Below, piece by piece: positions 1 through 8,300 of a DNA stretch of 16,456 nt (position 1 is its first letter; each line of letters starts with the position of its first letter). The stretch comes from Parvibacillus sp035426385 (lineage in GTDB: Bacteria > Bacteroidota > Bacteroidia > Chitinophagales > Saprospiraceae): assembly GCA_035426385.1 (NCBI GenBank), contig DAOLZQ010000060.1, positions 1-16,456 on the forward strand, written 5' to 3'. The notes beneath the pieces were generated by a model. It worked only from the letters and a program-made list of their open reading frames with translations, had not been told where the DNA came from and ran no database searches. Both the position numbers and the translations under genes were made by a program.

Positions 1-2
1 CC

Positions 3-149
3 TGGCAGAGCTTTGCTCAGAATTATCAATACTATATTGACTATTCCGGCTACGGCGAATACGATGCACACGCATTATTGAGTAGCAATATTGACGCCCT
101 TACGAGCCTATATTCCATGTCCCTTATCAGTTTGACCCTTCTTTGCTGA
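3..149 (+). CDS. 3' end of an unrecognised gene (partial, cut by window edge)
   Basis: The third forward frame is open from the window edge to a TGA at 147-149. It encodes about 48 residues, rich in Tyr, Ser and Leu, beginning WQSFAQNYQYYIDYSGYGEY. The other two forward frames close sooner. The composition (aromatic, few rare residues) reads like real protein, and the stop lies 34 bases before the ABC-F start on the same strand, as expected for the previous gene. I do not recognise the family, and with so little sequence it could also be a chance open frame. No function is proposed. Confidence 0.4.
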   Translation, partial: WQSFAQNYQYYIDYSGYGEYDAHALLSSNIDALTSLYSMSLISLTLLC

Positions 150-165
150 AAAATCTATTTCTTTG
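131..165 (+). promoter_or_regulatory. Weak candidate promoter for the ABC-F gene
   Basis: TTTG at 131-134 and TTTCTTTG at 158-165 resemble the Bacteroidota -33 (TTTG) and -7 (TAnnTTTG) elements. The -7 match has one error in its fixed bases, and the spacer is 23 bases instead of the usual 19-21. The second box ends 18 bases before the ATG at 184. The pair also overlaps the end of the preceding open frame, so this is only a candidate. Confidence 0.2.
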
Positions 166-183
166 CAGTAAAATTCAGATTAA

Positions 184-2058
184 ATGATCACGATATCCAA
201 CCTCTATCTTCATTATGGAGATCGAGTCCTCTTTGACGGTGTCAGTACCACCATTCAGATAGGTGAAAAGATAGGCCTCACCGGTCGGAATGGCGCCGGA
301 AAGTCCACTCTGCTCAAGATACTGGCTGGTGAGATCAGAAGTTTCGAAGGTACTGTTGATAAACCCAAGAGCCTTAGCGTGGCCTATTTGCACCAGGATA
401 TCGAGATCAATGGTGACTTCAATGTGATGCAGGAAGCACTTACCGCCTTTGAGGAACTCAACGCTATGGAGATCCGCATCAATGAGGTGGTGGATGAGCT
501 AAATCACCGTACCGATTATGAATCAGATAGTTATGCGAAGCTCATCGACGATATATCTCACTTGACGGAGCAATTCGAATTTCGGGGTGGAAATCAAAAA
601 GAGGCCAATGCAGAGCGCATTCTGAAAGGTCTTGGCTTTCTCTCCACCGATTATGCAAAGAAAGTAAATGAACTCAGCGGTGGCTGGCAGATGAGGGTAG
701 AGCTGGCGAAGATGCTACTCACCAAGCCGGATTATCTGCTACTGGATGAACCAACCAATCACCTGGATATCGAATCCATCATCTGGCTGGAGAACTTCCT
801 AGCCGATTATAAAGGGGCAGTTGTCCTCATCTCGCACGATAAACAGTTTCTGGATCGGATCACAAAGCGCACCATTGAGATCGAACTCGGCAGACTATTT
901 GATTATCAGACGAACTATTCCAACTACCTACTGCAGCGTTCTGAGCGACGTGAACTCTTGAGCGCAGCATTCGAAAATCAGCAAAAAGTAATCGCACAAC
1001 GCGAGAAGACTATAGCGCGCTTTATGGCGAAGGCTACCAAGACCTCTATGGCGCAGTCGATGCAGAAGCAACTCAATAAGATGGACCGCATCGAACTCGA
1101 TGAGATGGATACGTCTCAGATCAGGTTGCAATTTCCTCCTTCACCGCGCTCTGCAGAAGTACTGTTGGATGCACATGAGGTACGCAAGTCTTACAACGGA
1201 AAATTAGTCTTTGACCATGTCAGTTTTCGACTTACTCGCGGTGAAAGAGTCGCCTTTGTAGGCCAAAATGGAATGGGTAAATCTACATTGGCTAAAATTC
1301 TGATCAACCAAGAAAAACCCGATCATGGCACAGCCATCATGGGTCAGAATACATTACTGGGTTATTATGCTCAGAATCAGTCTTCAAGCATTGATCAAAA
1401 TCAAACTCTCTTGCAGGTGATGGAGAATGCGGCTCCGCTGGATATGCGCACCAAGGTGCGATCCATCCTGGGCTCACTCATGTTTAGCGGACAGGATGTG
1501 GACAAGAAGATCAGTGTACTCTCAGGAGGTGAGCGTGGACGTCTTGCACTTGCGTTGCTATTATTACAGCCCATCAATCTATTGGTACTCGATGAACCGA
1601 CCAATCACCTGGATATCAATGCTAAAGACGTTTTGAAGAAATCACTCATGGATTTTGACGGAACGCTCCTCATCATCTCACACGATAGAAGCTTTCTGGA
1701 AGGGCTGACTGACCGCACGATCGAATTTAAGGATCACACCGTAAAAGAATACCTGGGAGATATCAATTACTTCCTGGACAAGCGTAATGTGGACAATTTC
1801 AGGCAAGTCGAACAGACAGAGAAGCAAAAGCAGATCAAACCTGTCGCTATGAAGTCCGAGGTAAGCCGAGATAGCAAAGCGATCGATCAGGTAGAGAAAA
1901 AGATCAGCAAGCTCGAAAAAGAAATGGAACAGCTCAAGGTTACAATGGGTAAGCCCAACTTTTTTGAGTCAAAGGAATATGGTCAAACCCTGAAAAATTA
2001 CGAAGTACTTCAGGAAGAACTGGATGTCCAGATGGAGAAGTGGGAATCATTTATCTGA
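184..2058 (+). CDS. ABC-F family ATPase (ribosome-associated, YdiF/Uup-like)
   Basis: This is a soluble 624-residue protein with two ABC ATPase domains and no membrane segments, the ABC-F plan. Domain 1 has Walker A GRNGAGKST at 34-42, signature LSGGW at 164-168 and Walker B YLLLDEPTNHLD at 184-195. Domain 2 has Walker A GQNGMGKST at 360-368, signature LSGGE at 446-450 and DEPTNHLD at 470-477. Between them (about 250-310) is the charged helical linker typical of the family, containing ARFMAKATK. In ABC-F proteins this linker reaches towards the ribosomal peptidyl-transferase centre. Residues about 540-624 form a Lys/Glu-rich coiled-coil tail, as in YdiF/Uup-type members. Both catalytic Glu residues are present. 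ABC-F proteins relieve stalled ribosomes, and some confer resistance to ribosome-targeting antibiotics, but sequence alone does not separate a housekeeping member from a resistance member. No drug or transporter partner is adjacent, so housekeeping is more likely. Confidence 0.93.
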   Translation: MITISNLYLHYGDRVLFDGVSTTIQIGEKIGLTGRNGAGKSTLLKILAGEIRSFEGTVDKPKSLSVAYLHQDIEINGDFNVMQEALTAFEELNAMEIRINEVVDELNHRTDYESDSYAKLIDDISHLTEQFEFRGGNQKEANAERILKGLGFLSTDYAKKVNELSGGWQMRVELAKMLLTKPDYLLLDEPTNHLDIESIIWLENFLADYKGAVVLISHDKQFLDRITKRTIEIELGRLFDYQTNYSNYLLQRSERRELLSAAFENQQKVIAQREKTIARFMAKATKTSMAQSMQKQLNKMDRIELDEMDTSQIRLQFPPSPRSAEVLLDAHEVRKSYNGKLVFDHVSFRLTRGERVAFVGQNGMGKSTLAKILINQEKPDHGTAIMGQNTLLGYYAQNQSSSIDQNQTLLQVMENAAPLDMRTKVRSILGSLMFSGQDVDKKISVLSGGERGRLALALLLLQPINLLVLDEPTNHLDINAKDVLKKSLMDFDGTLLIISHDRSFLEGLTDRTIEFKDHTVKEYLGDINYFLDKRNVDNFRQVEQTEKQKQIKPVAMKSEVSRDSKAIDQVEKKISKLEKEMEQLKVTMGKPNFFESKEYGQTLKNYEVLQEELDVQMEKWESFI

Positions 2059-2281
2059 GGTGCAGAATCTGCGTTAAATATTCAAGTGATATAGGTTTGA
2101 ACATTCTTGTTTAGTTTTGTGTGAAACCGAAAACGGGCTTAACTTATTGATAGGCAAAAAATTGCAAACAACAAACTTCAAACTCCTGGCACTATTGCAC
2201 TAATTAGTATGGTAAAAATTGATATCTATCACCTAAGTTAGATTTATTTATCGGAAAGATGAACTTTCAGCACCAGATTCT

Positions 2282-2289
2282 TACTTTTG
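2282..2289 (+). promoter_or_regulatory. Candidate -7 promoter element upstream of the barnase gene
   Basis: TACTTTTG matches the Bacteroidota -7 consensus TAnnTTTG at every fixed base and ends 7 bases before the ATG at 2297. No TTTG is found at the expected -33 position. If used, transcription would start at or a few bases before the start codon, giving a leaderless or very short-leader mRNA. No Shine-Dalgarno sequence precedes this ATG, which fits. A second perfect TAnnTTTG (TAGTTTTG, 2112-2119) lies further upstream in the same 238-base intergenic region, which shows nothing else recognisable. Confidence 0.35.
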
Positions 2290-2296
2290 GATTAAG

Positions 2297-2731
2297 ATGT
2301 GGTTAGCACAAAAGTTGAATAAGGCTTTCTTAATTGCCATTTTAATTTGTTTCTGTGGGTTAAGTCAAAGTTGTAAGCAGGACAGATCTGAGCGGTTGCC
2401 TGAGGTGTCTTCTGACCGGAAAGCTGTAGAAGTAGAAAATACAGGTATTCCACTATATGTTTTACAAACTTTGTCTTATATTCGTATTCATAATAAAGCG
2501 CCTAAAGGATATGTCGGAGGGAGGTATTTCCAAAATCGTGAAAAGCGTCTTCCCCTCTATGAAGATGGTGCCAAAATAAAGTACCGTGAATGGGATGTAA
2601 GACGTAGAGTAAAGGGAATAAACAGAGGACCCGAAAGATTAATTACGTCTGATCTAAAAGCATATTACACCCCCGATCACTATAAAACATTCGAATTAAT
2701 AAAGGAAAATAAAAAAATTATCTTCAAATGA
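2297..2731 (+). CDS. Secreted, probably lipid-anchored ribonuclease of the barnase / RNase Sa family
   Basis: The C-terminal part (about 70-135) aligns with microbial guanyl-preferring ribonucleases. GGRYFQNREKRLP matches barnase GGDIFSNREGKLP, YREWD matches WREAD, and TPDHYKTF matches TTDHYQTF. The active-site set appears intact: R81 (barnase Arg59), general base E98 (Glu73), R110 and R114 (Arg83/Arg87, needing a one-residue gap) and general acid H128 (His102). Residues 1-25 are a signal sequence with a hydrophobic core at 10-25. C26 follows LSQS, a loose lipobox, so the mature enzyme may be lipid-anchored and outward-facing rather than free. The start is an ATG without a Shine-Dalgarno sequence. 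The stop overlaps the inhibitor's start (ATGA), so the two are translationally coupled. Family knowledge says the enzyme cleaves single-stranded RNA and is lethal if folded in the cytoplasm without its inhibitor. Whether it is a nutrient-scavenging RNase or an antibacterial toxin cannot be read from sequence. Confidence 0.85.
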   Translation: MWLAQKLNKAFLIAILICFCGLSQSCKQDRSERLPEVSSDRKAVEVENTGIPLYVLQTLSYIRIHNKAPKGYVGGRYFQNREKRLPLYEDGAKIKYREWDVRRRVKGINRGPERLITSDLKAYYTPDHYKTFELIKENKKIIFK

Positions 2732-3171
2732 ATCATATCCGGTGTGCCATACCTGACACTGAAATAAAAAAGGGCAACAATAAAAAGATAATCCAGCTAG
2801 ATGGAGAAGAAGTAAAGGACATAAACAGCTTTTATACTGCGCTGGTAAATGAGTTGGAATTTCCAGAATATTTTGGTGAGAATCTGGATGCACTATACGA
2901 CATGCTCACTGACCTTCAATGGTTGAACTTCAAGTGTTTTGTAATTGTAATTACAAATTTTAACGCCTTCCTGTCGGAAGAAGATTTTGAGACAAAGGCC
3001 GAAGTAATGGCTGTACTTGACGATGCCATTCAGGCCTGGATTGAGGACGTAAATGATGAGGAATCCTGGGATTCTAAGAAGCTGAGTGTATGGCTTCTCG
3101 GGGAACCGGTGACACTACAAAAAGAAATGCATGCTTGCAGTTCCTATCTGGAAACTTCAGAAGAAGAATAA
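2728..3171 (+). CDS. Barstar-family ribonuclease inhibitor
   Basis: Residues 45-58 (FPEYFGENLDALYD) match the barnase-binding helix of barstar (LPEYYGENLDALWD). Equivalents of barstar Tyr29, Asn33, Asp35 and Asp39 are Y48, N52, D54 and D58, and E92 fits Glu76. There is no signal peptide, so the protein is cytoplasmic and would neutralise any ribonuclease that is not exported. It is longer than classical barstar (147 against about 90 residues): about 18 extra residues precede the first strand (KKIIQLDG), and a tail of roughly 30-40 residues ends in an acidic run. Its ATG at 2728 overlaps the ribonuclease stop by 4 bases, so cognate pairing is strongly implied. The gene ends 23 bases from the convergent hutU stop, with no clear terminator hairpin between them. 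Confidence 0.9.
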   Translation: MNHIRCAIPDTEIKKGNNKKIIQLDGEEVKDINSFYTALVNELEFPEYFGENLDALYDMLTDLQWLNFKCFVIVITNFNAFLSEEDFETKAEVMAVLDDAIQAWIEDVNDEESWDSKKLSVWLLGEPVTLQKEMHACSSYLETSEEE

Positions 3172-3194
3172 TTTCTATTCCACTTCATCGCCTA

Positions 3195-5246
3195 TTAATT
3201 CCCGGCTTGTTTAAGTTTATTTTTTAGTGATTCTCTCACACTTGAATCCATCAAATTTGCCTTGGTTAGTCTCATATCGGGATATAATTCTTTAGCCCGT
3301 TCTACAGCTTTGATTGCATTTGGATTTCTCGCCCATGCCCTGCGTGCGATACCATTGTAAACATCCCACTGAAGCATTGATCGTAGCTTTCTTTCTGCTG
3401 CCTCACTTCCATCGAGCAGCATACCGAATCCGCCGTTGATCACTTCGCCCCAGCCGACACCACCTCCATTGTGTATGGATACCCAAGTGGCACCTCTGAA
3501 GCTATCACCGATGACATTCTGGATCGCCATATCTGCAGTAAAGGCTGAGCCATCTTTGATATTTGCTGTCTCACGCCAGGGACTATCTGTTCCCGAGACA
3601 TCATGGTGGTCCCGTCCCAATACAATAGAACCTTCGATGCGTCTATCTTGTATAGCCTGATTGAAAGCACTTGCGATGGCTATTCGGCCCTCTGCATTTG
3701 CATATAGAATTCTGGATTTAGAACCGACAATAGGAATATTTTCTGCTGCCTCCCGGATCCATTTTATATTATCAGCCAGTTGTTCGCGGATGTAATCAGG
3801 TGCATCCGCCATTAATTTTTCCATCACTTCAGAGGCGATCTTATCTGTCATGATTAGGTCGTTGCGGCTGCCACTCATGCAGACCCAACGGAAAGGACCG
3901 AAGCCCAGGTCAAAGCAAAGCGGACCCATGATGTCTTCTACATAACTGGGAAATTTAAATTCTCGTTTACTATTGTCTTTCCAGACGTCTGCACCTGCCT
4001 TGCCGGCCTCCACCAGAAATGCATTTCCATAGTCCCAGAAATACATGCCCTGAGTTGCCAGATGATTGATGGCAGTCACTTGTCTTTGCAGAGAATCCTC
4101 GATTGCAGTACGGAATTTTTTCTTGTCAGTGAGCATGAGTTGCTTCGCTTCAGCAAAAGTATAACCCACCGGTGTATAGCCCAGATCATCGATATTATGA
4201 AGAGAAGTCTGATCGCTTCCCAGCTCAACTTTAATATTCGCTGCAGCCAGATATTCCCACAGATCTACGACATTGCCTGCATAGACCAGAGTGTTCGCAA
4301 TTTTATTTTTTCTAAATTCTTCAGTCTTAGAAACCAATGTATTTAAATCTGAAAATACAAGAGAAGCATCTATGTACCCATCCGTGATTCTCTGCTCAAT
4401 CGCCTCCTGATCTGTCTCTGCTATGAGCGTCACGCAGCCACTTATCTTACCCGCTATCGATTGTGCTCCTGACATGCCACCTAGTCCGGAGGTTACAAAT
4501 AGTTTACCATGCAAGTCGCTGCCAAAGCCCAACTTTCGCCCGGCATTCATCAGTGTGATAGTAGTACCGTGAACAATTCCTTGAGGACCGATATACATAA
4601 ATGAACCGGCGGTCATCTGACCATACTGTGTTACACCGAGTGCATTGTATTTATTCCAGTCCTGTTTTGAAGAATAATTTGGTATCATCAGGCCATTAGT
4701 CACTACTACGCGCGGTGCACCCGGAGCCGAAGGAAATAAACCCATTGGGTGACCGGAATAAAGCACCAGTGTCTGCTCCTCAGTCATCTGTGAGAGATAA
4801 TACATAGTTAGCCTATACTGAGCCCAATTTTGGAAGACTGCACCATTTCCACCGTAAGTGATTAATTCTTCGGGGTGCTTTGCTATTGTCGTATCCAGGT
4901 TATTTTGAATCATGAGCATGATGGCCGCTCCCGCCTGACAGTTGGCCGGATACTCCCATATCGGTCGTGACTTTATAGGATTTCTCGGCATAAAGCGATA
5001 CATATAGATACGTCCGTATCGCTTCAGTTCGGCTAGAAACTCAGGAGCTAATGTCTCGTGAAATTTAGGATCAAAATATCGTAGTGCATTTTCTACTGCC
5101 AATATTTTTTCATCCTCATCCAGTACACCACTGAGGTCTCTCACGGGTGCGTGTGAGATATGTTCGGAAGGTGTACGTGCTGCGGGCAGATGATCCGGAA
5201 TACCTTCGAGGATCTCAAGCTGAAAAGAGGGTTCTTCTATATTCAA
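3195..5246 (-). CDS. hutU: Urocanate hydratase (urocanase), long form
   Basis: The cytoplasmic NAD+-dependent enzyme of histidine breakdown converts urocanate to 4-imidazolone-5-propanoate. The 683-residue product carries urocanase hallmarks: the glycine-rich NAD-binding stretch GLGGMSGAQ (GGMSGAQ at 256-262), and FGPFRWVCMSG, whose C456 corresponds to the conserved active-site Cys of the family (Cys410 in the Pseudomonas enzyme). The C-terminal GGGVGWGEVINGGFGM region is also conserved. The product is longer than the roughly 550-560 residue Pseudomonas and Bacillus enzymes, with extra sequence at the N-terminus and inside the chain. This agrees with a long form I associate with Bacteroidota. 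No hutH, hutI or hutG lies next to it, so the rest of the pathway must be elsewhere. It starts 96 bases after the stop of the large adhesin gene on the same strand, with no convincing promoter visible in that gap. Confidence 0.95.
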   Translation of the reverse strand: MNIEEPSFQLEILEGIPDHLPAARTPSEHISHAPVRDLSGVLDEDEKILAVENALRYFDPKFHETLAPEFLAELKRYGRIYMYRFMPRNPIKSRPIWEYPANCQAGAAIMLMIQNNLDTTIAKHPEELITYGGNGAVFQNWAQYRLTMYYLSQMTEEQTLVLYSGHPMGLFPSAPGAPRVVVTNGLMIPNYSSKQDWNKYNALGVTQYGQMTAGSFMYIGPQGIVHGTTITLMNAGRKLGFGSDLHGKLFVTSGLGGMSGAQSIAGKISGCVTLIAETDQEAIEQRITDGYIDASLVFSDLNTLVSKTEEFRKNKIANTLVYAGNVVDLWEYLAAANIKVELGSDQTSLHNIDDLGYTPVGYTFAEAKQLMLTDKKKFRTAIEDSLQRQVTAINHLATQGMYFWDYGNAFLVEAGKAGADVWKDNSKREFKFPSYVEDIMGPLCFDLGFGPFRWVCMSGSRNDLIMTDKIASEVMEKLMADAPDYIREQLADNIKWIREAAENIPIVGSKSRILYANAEGRIAIASAFNQAIQDRRIEGSIVLGRDHHDVSGTDSPWRETANIKDGSAFTADMAIQNVIGDSFRGATWVSIHNGGGVGWGEVINGGFGMLLDGSEAAERKLRSMLQWDVYNGIARRAWARNPNAIKAVERAKELYPDMRLTKANLMDSSVRESLKNKLKQAGN

Positions 5247-5342
5247 TTTTTATTCTTTAGAGTTATTAAAATAAAGTGAAGGGGTGTCAAGAAGAAGTTA
5301 AACAATTAATGAGTTAAATTAAATACGACCATTTGGGTTAGA

Positions 5343-8300
5343 CTATTTTATGATGGTGATATCACCCTTTTTTAATATGCTGTCACCATTTACATCTACA
5401 CATTTGAGGTAATAAACAAATACACCGGGATTTTCTACTTTTCCTCTGTAGCTGCCATCCCAACCGGTCGATGAATCATTTGGTTCAAAATTTTTCAGTG
5501 AAAAAACCTCGGCACCCCAACGATTGAAGATTCGGAACTCATCTATTTTTTGAATTGCGCCATCGGTCTTGATGACCACCCGATCATTTATTCCGTCCCT
5601 ATTAAATGGTGTAAATACATTTGGTACGAAGATGTGCGGAATCTTTTTCTTCACCAGAATAAAAGTCTCAGCCTGAGCTTTGCAGCCAAAGCCATCTTCT
5701 ATGAAAATAGAAAGCAGTGCACTTTCACCCGGATGAAGTAGTGGGGTAGCGCAGTGATAACAATCCAGATAATCTGCTCCGCTCCAATTCAACACTTGCA
5801 ATAAATTAGTGTCAATCGAAAATTCAGGTTGAATTAAATATTCGTCTCCCCGCTCCATCTTGATGGTATCGGGCAGGCTTACTGTGATTCCGGCTTTTTT
5901 ATTTATTTGAATTTCTTCTGATTTAGAACATCCATTGGCATCAATTATTTCTAATGTATAAATTCCACTTTTCAAATCTGCAAATACATTATTGACCGGT
6001 GTTACTAACTGATTATTTAGATGATATTCATACGGCGCAGGGCCACCGGAGATATTCACAAAGGAAATGCTTCCACCCTGATCATTACAATCTGCCTCTG
6101 AATCGGACAGTTGATTGATCACCGGCGCAGTGATAGCTTCAGTCACTTTCACTGTATCACTCGCCTCACAGCCATTGGTATTGTTTATGATATGCAGTAT
6201 ATAGGTACCCTTGCTATTTACTGTCGGTGTGAGTGTACTGCCTCCGGATGAGATGATCCCATCTGCTGTCTGCCATTGTACCAGTAAGCCTACATTTCCG
6301 GAATTGACACTGCCATCCAGGAGAATGGTTTTAATCTTACAATTCAATGTCTTATCACTACCTGCCATTGCTGTCAGGACATCAATATCTGATTTTACCT
6401 CAACCTGTTGTTCAGCGGTACATCCATTTTCTGCATCAGTTACTGTGATAAAGTAAATGCCTGGCCGATCCACAGTGACTTGATCTGAGTTACCTCCGCT
6501 GATAATATTGCCATTCACTGTGCTCCATTGAAATGAATAATTAGGGGCTGTATTTTGTAGACTGACAGTAACTTGCTTTACTGCACAAGTCAACAGTGCC
6601 GGGGACTGTATCGTGAAGGGAGGTGATATCGTATTTTGTGCAACTACTATCGAGCCCTGAGCTTTGCATCCTGAGGTTTTATTCTCCACTTCGATGAGGT
6701 ATGTTCCACCTCGATTTACTCTGATAAATGTGTCAATGTTGCTTAGTATATTTCCATCAATGGTGGACCATTTTATCACAGGAAGATTTCCGCCATTTGT
6801 CCAGGTGGCTATCACGTCCACCTGCGGATTTCTACATGTAACGGTAAGATTCTGAGGTAGGATTATGAGCGGTTTATCACTATTTAGAGTTACTAGTACG
6901 GTGTCTTCATCATAGCAATTATTGATCAGATTAGTCACTCTGAATATATACATTCCCGGATCTGAGATATTAAGAGAAGTTGTATTGTCGGGGCCTAATA
7001 TAGTTCCGTCGGTTGTAGTCCATTTTAATCGGATCTGACTGGACGGATCATTGGAAGAATATGTAGCTGAGATGCTGGTCGTCGTCTGAGTACAATCAAG
7101 TATTACATCTGCACTGGCTGAAGCTATTGGCTGATCAGGAGAGCCTACTACTTCTACCTCGGTAGAGTCGATACAGTTATTAGCGGGGTTTACTACGATT
7201 ACTGTATAGATTCCCGCTTTATCTACCAGGATATTATTACCATCAGAATTTCCTACAATATTTCCACTATCTGTCTTCCATTGGTAGCCGGCATTTGGTA
7301 TGGGATTGGTGAGGGAAGAACTTACATTTATACTGATTCGGGTGCAGGTGATGGTATCGACTGTATTGATGGAGATATCAGGCCTGTTGACGTCGGCTTT
7401 TACTAATACAGTATCACTTGCAGTACAGTAATTGAGCGTATCTATCACAGTGAATATATAAATTCCGGGATCCATTGCCTGGATGGTTAACTGTGTCGGA
7501 TTTGAAATGGTTGCATCGGGGCTGGTCCATTCGGTAATAAATTTGGAGGCGGGTGAACTAACCGTTCCGGTCAATGGAACACTAGCCTGGACACAGGTAA
7601 TAATTTTATCTGACCCTGCATTTACTACCGGTTTAGTTTTATTTTCAGTTACAGTAATTGTTTTGGTAACCGAACATCCCACACCATTTATTATTTCAAA
7701 AGTGTAGATTCCACCTTTATCTACTTTGATATTTTTTATGGTATCTATACCGATGATATTTCCATTTGTTGTTTTCCATTTATAGTGCAATCCATTATCC
7801 GGATTTATACTTGCATAGAGGGTTACAGTATCATTTTTACAATTTATATCCGCATCCTTAGAAAGGTTCATGTTGACATTAAAGCCGGTTCGATTGACTA
7901 CAAATGATGCGGTATCGATACAGCCATTTAGTAGACTGGTTACAGTCAGAGTATAAGTGCCTTCTTTGTCTAGCTGGACTATATTATTTATATCAGTACC
8001 GACTATATTTCCATCAATAGTAAACCATTCATATGTGAGCGGTGGAGTAAGCGAAAGTGTACCGCTAAGTGTACCCAGATCATTCTGACAGTCCAGGCCT
8101 TGCAGCTGAGTGATGATAGCGGTAGGAGCTGCTTTATCTTCGTTGATATTTATAGATAAGCTGGTAAATGTGCATGTCTTGCCGCTGTAGGTGATCGATA
8201 GATTCAGCTGGTAGTTTCCCGGTTTATCAACAATTATCGACGGTGATCCCTGGCCGGAAACTATTGATCCTACATCAGTAACCCATCCGTACACAATAGT

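Noticed and set aside
184..2058. Antibiotic-resistance ABC-F or a drug exporter
   Set aside because: There are no membrane segments, and no resistance neighbours or leader peptide are seen; sequence does not distinguish a resistance ABC-F.
2059..2296. Small RNA, attenuator or terminator after the ABC-F gene
   Set aside because: Only a tiny CCG-AAAA-CGG hairpin near 2126-2135 could be found, without a T tract; nothing else is supported.
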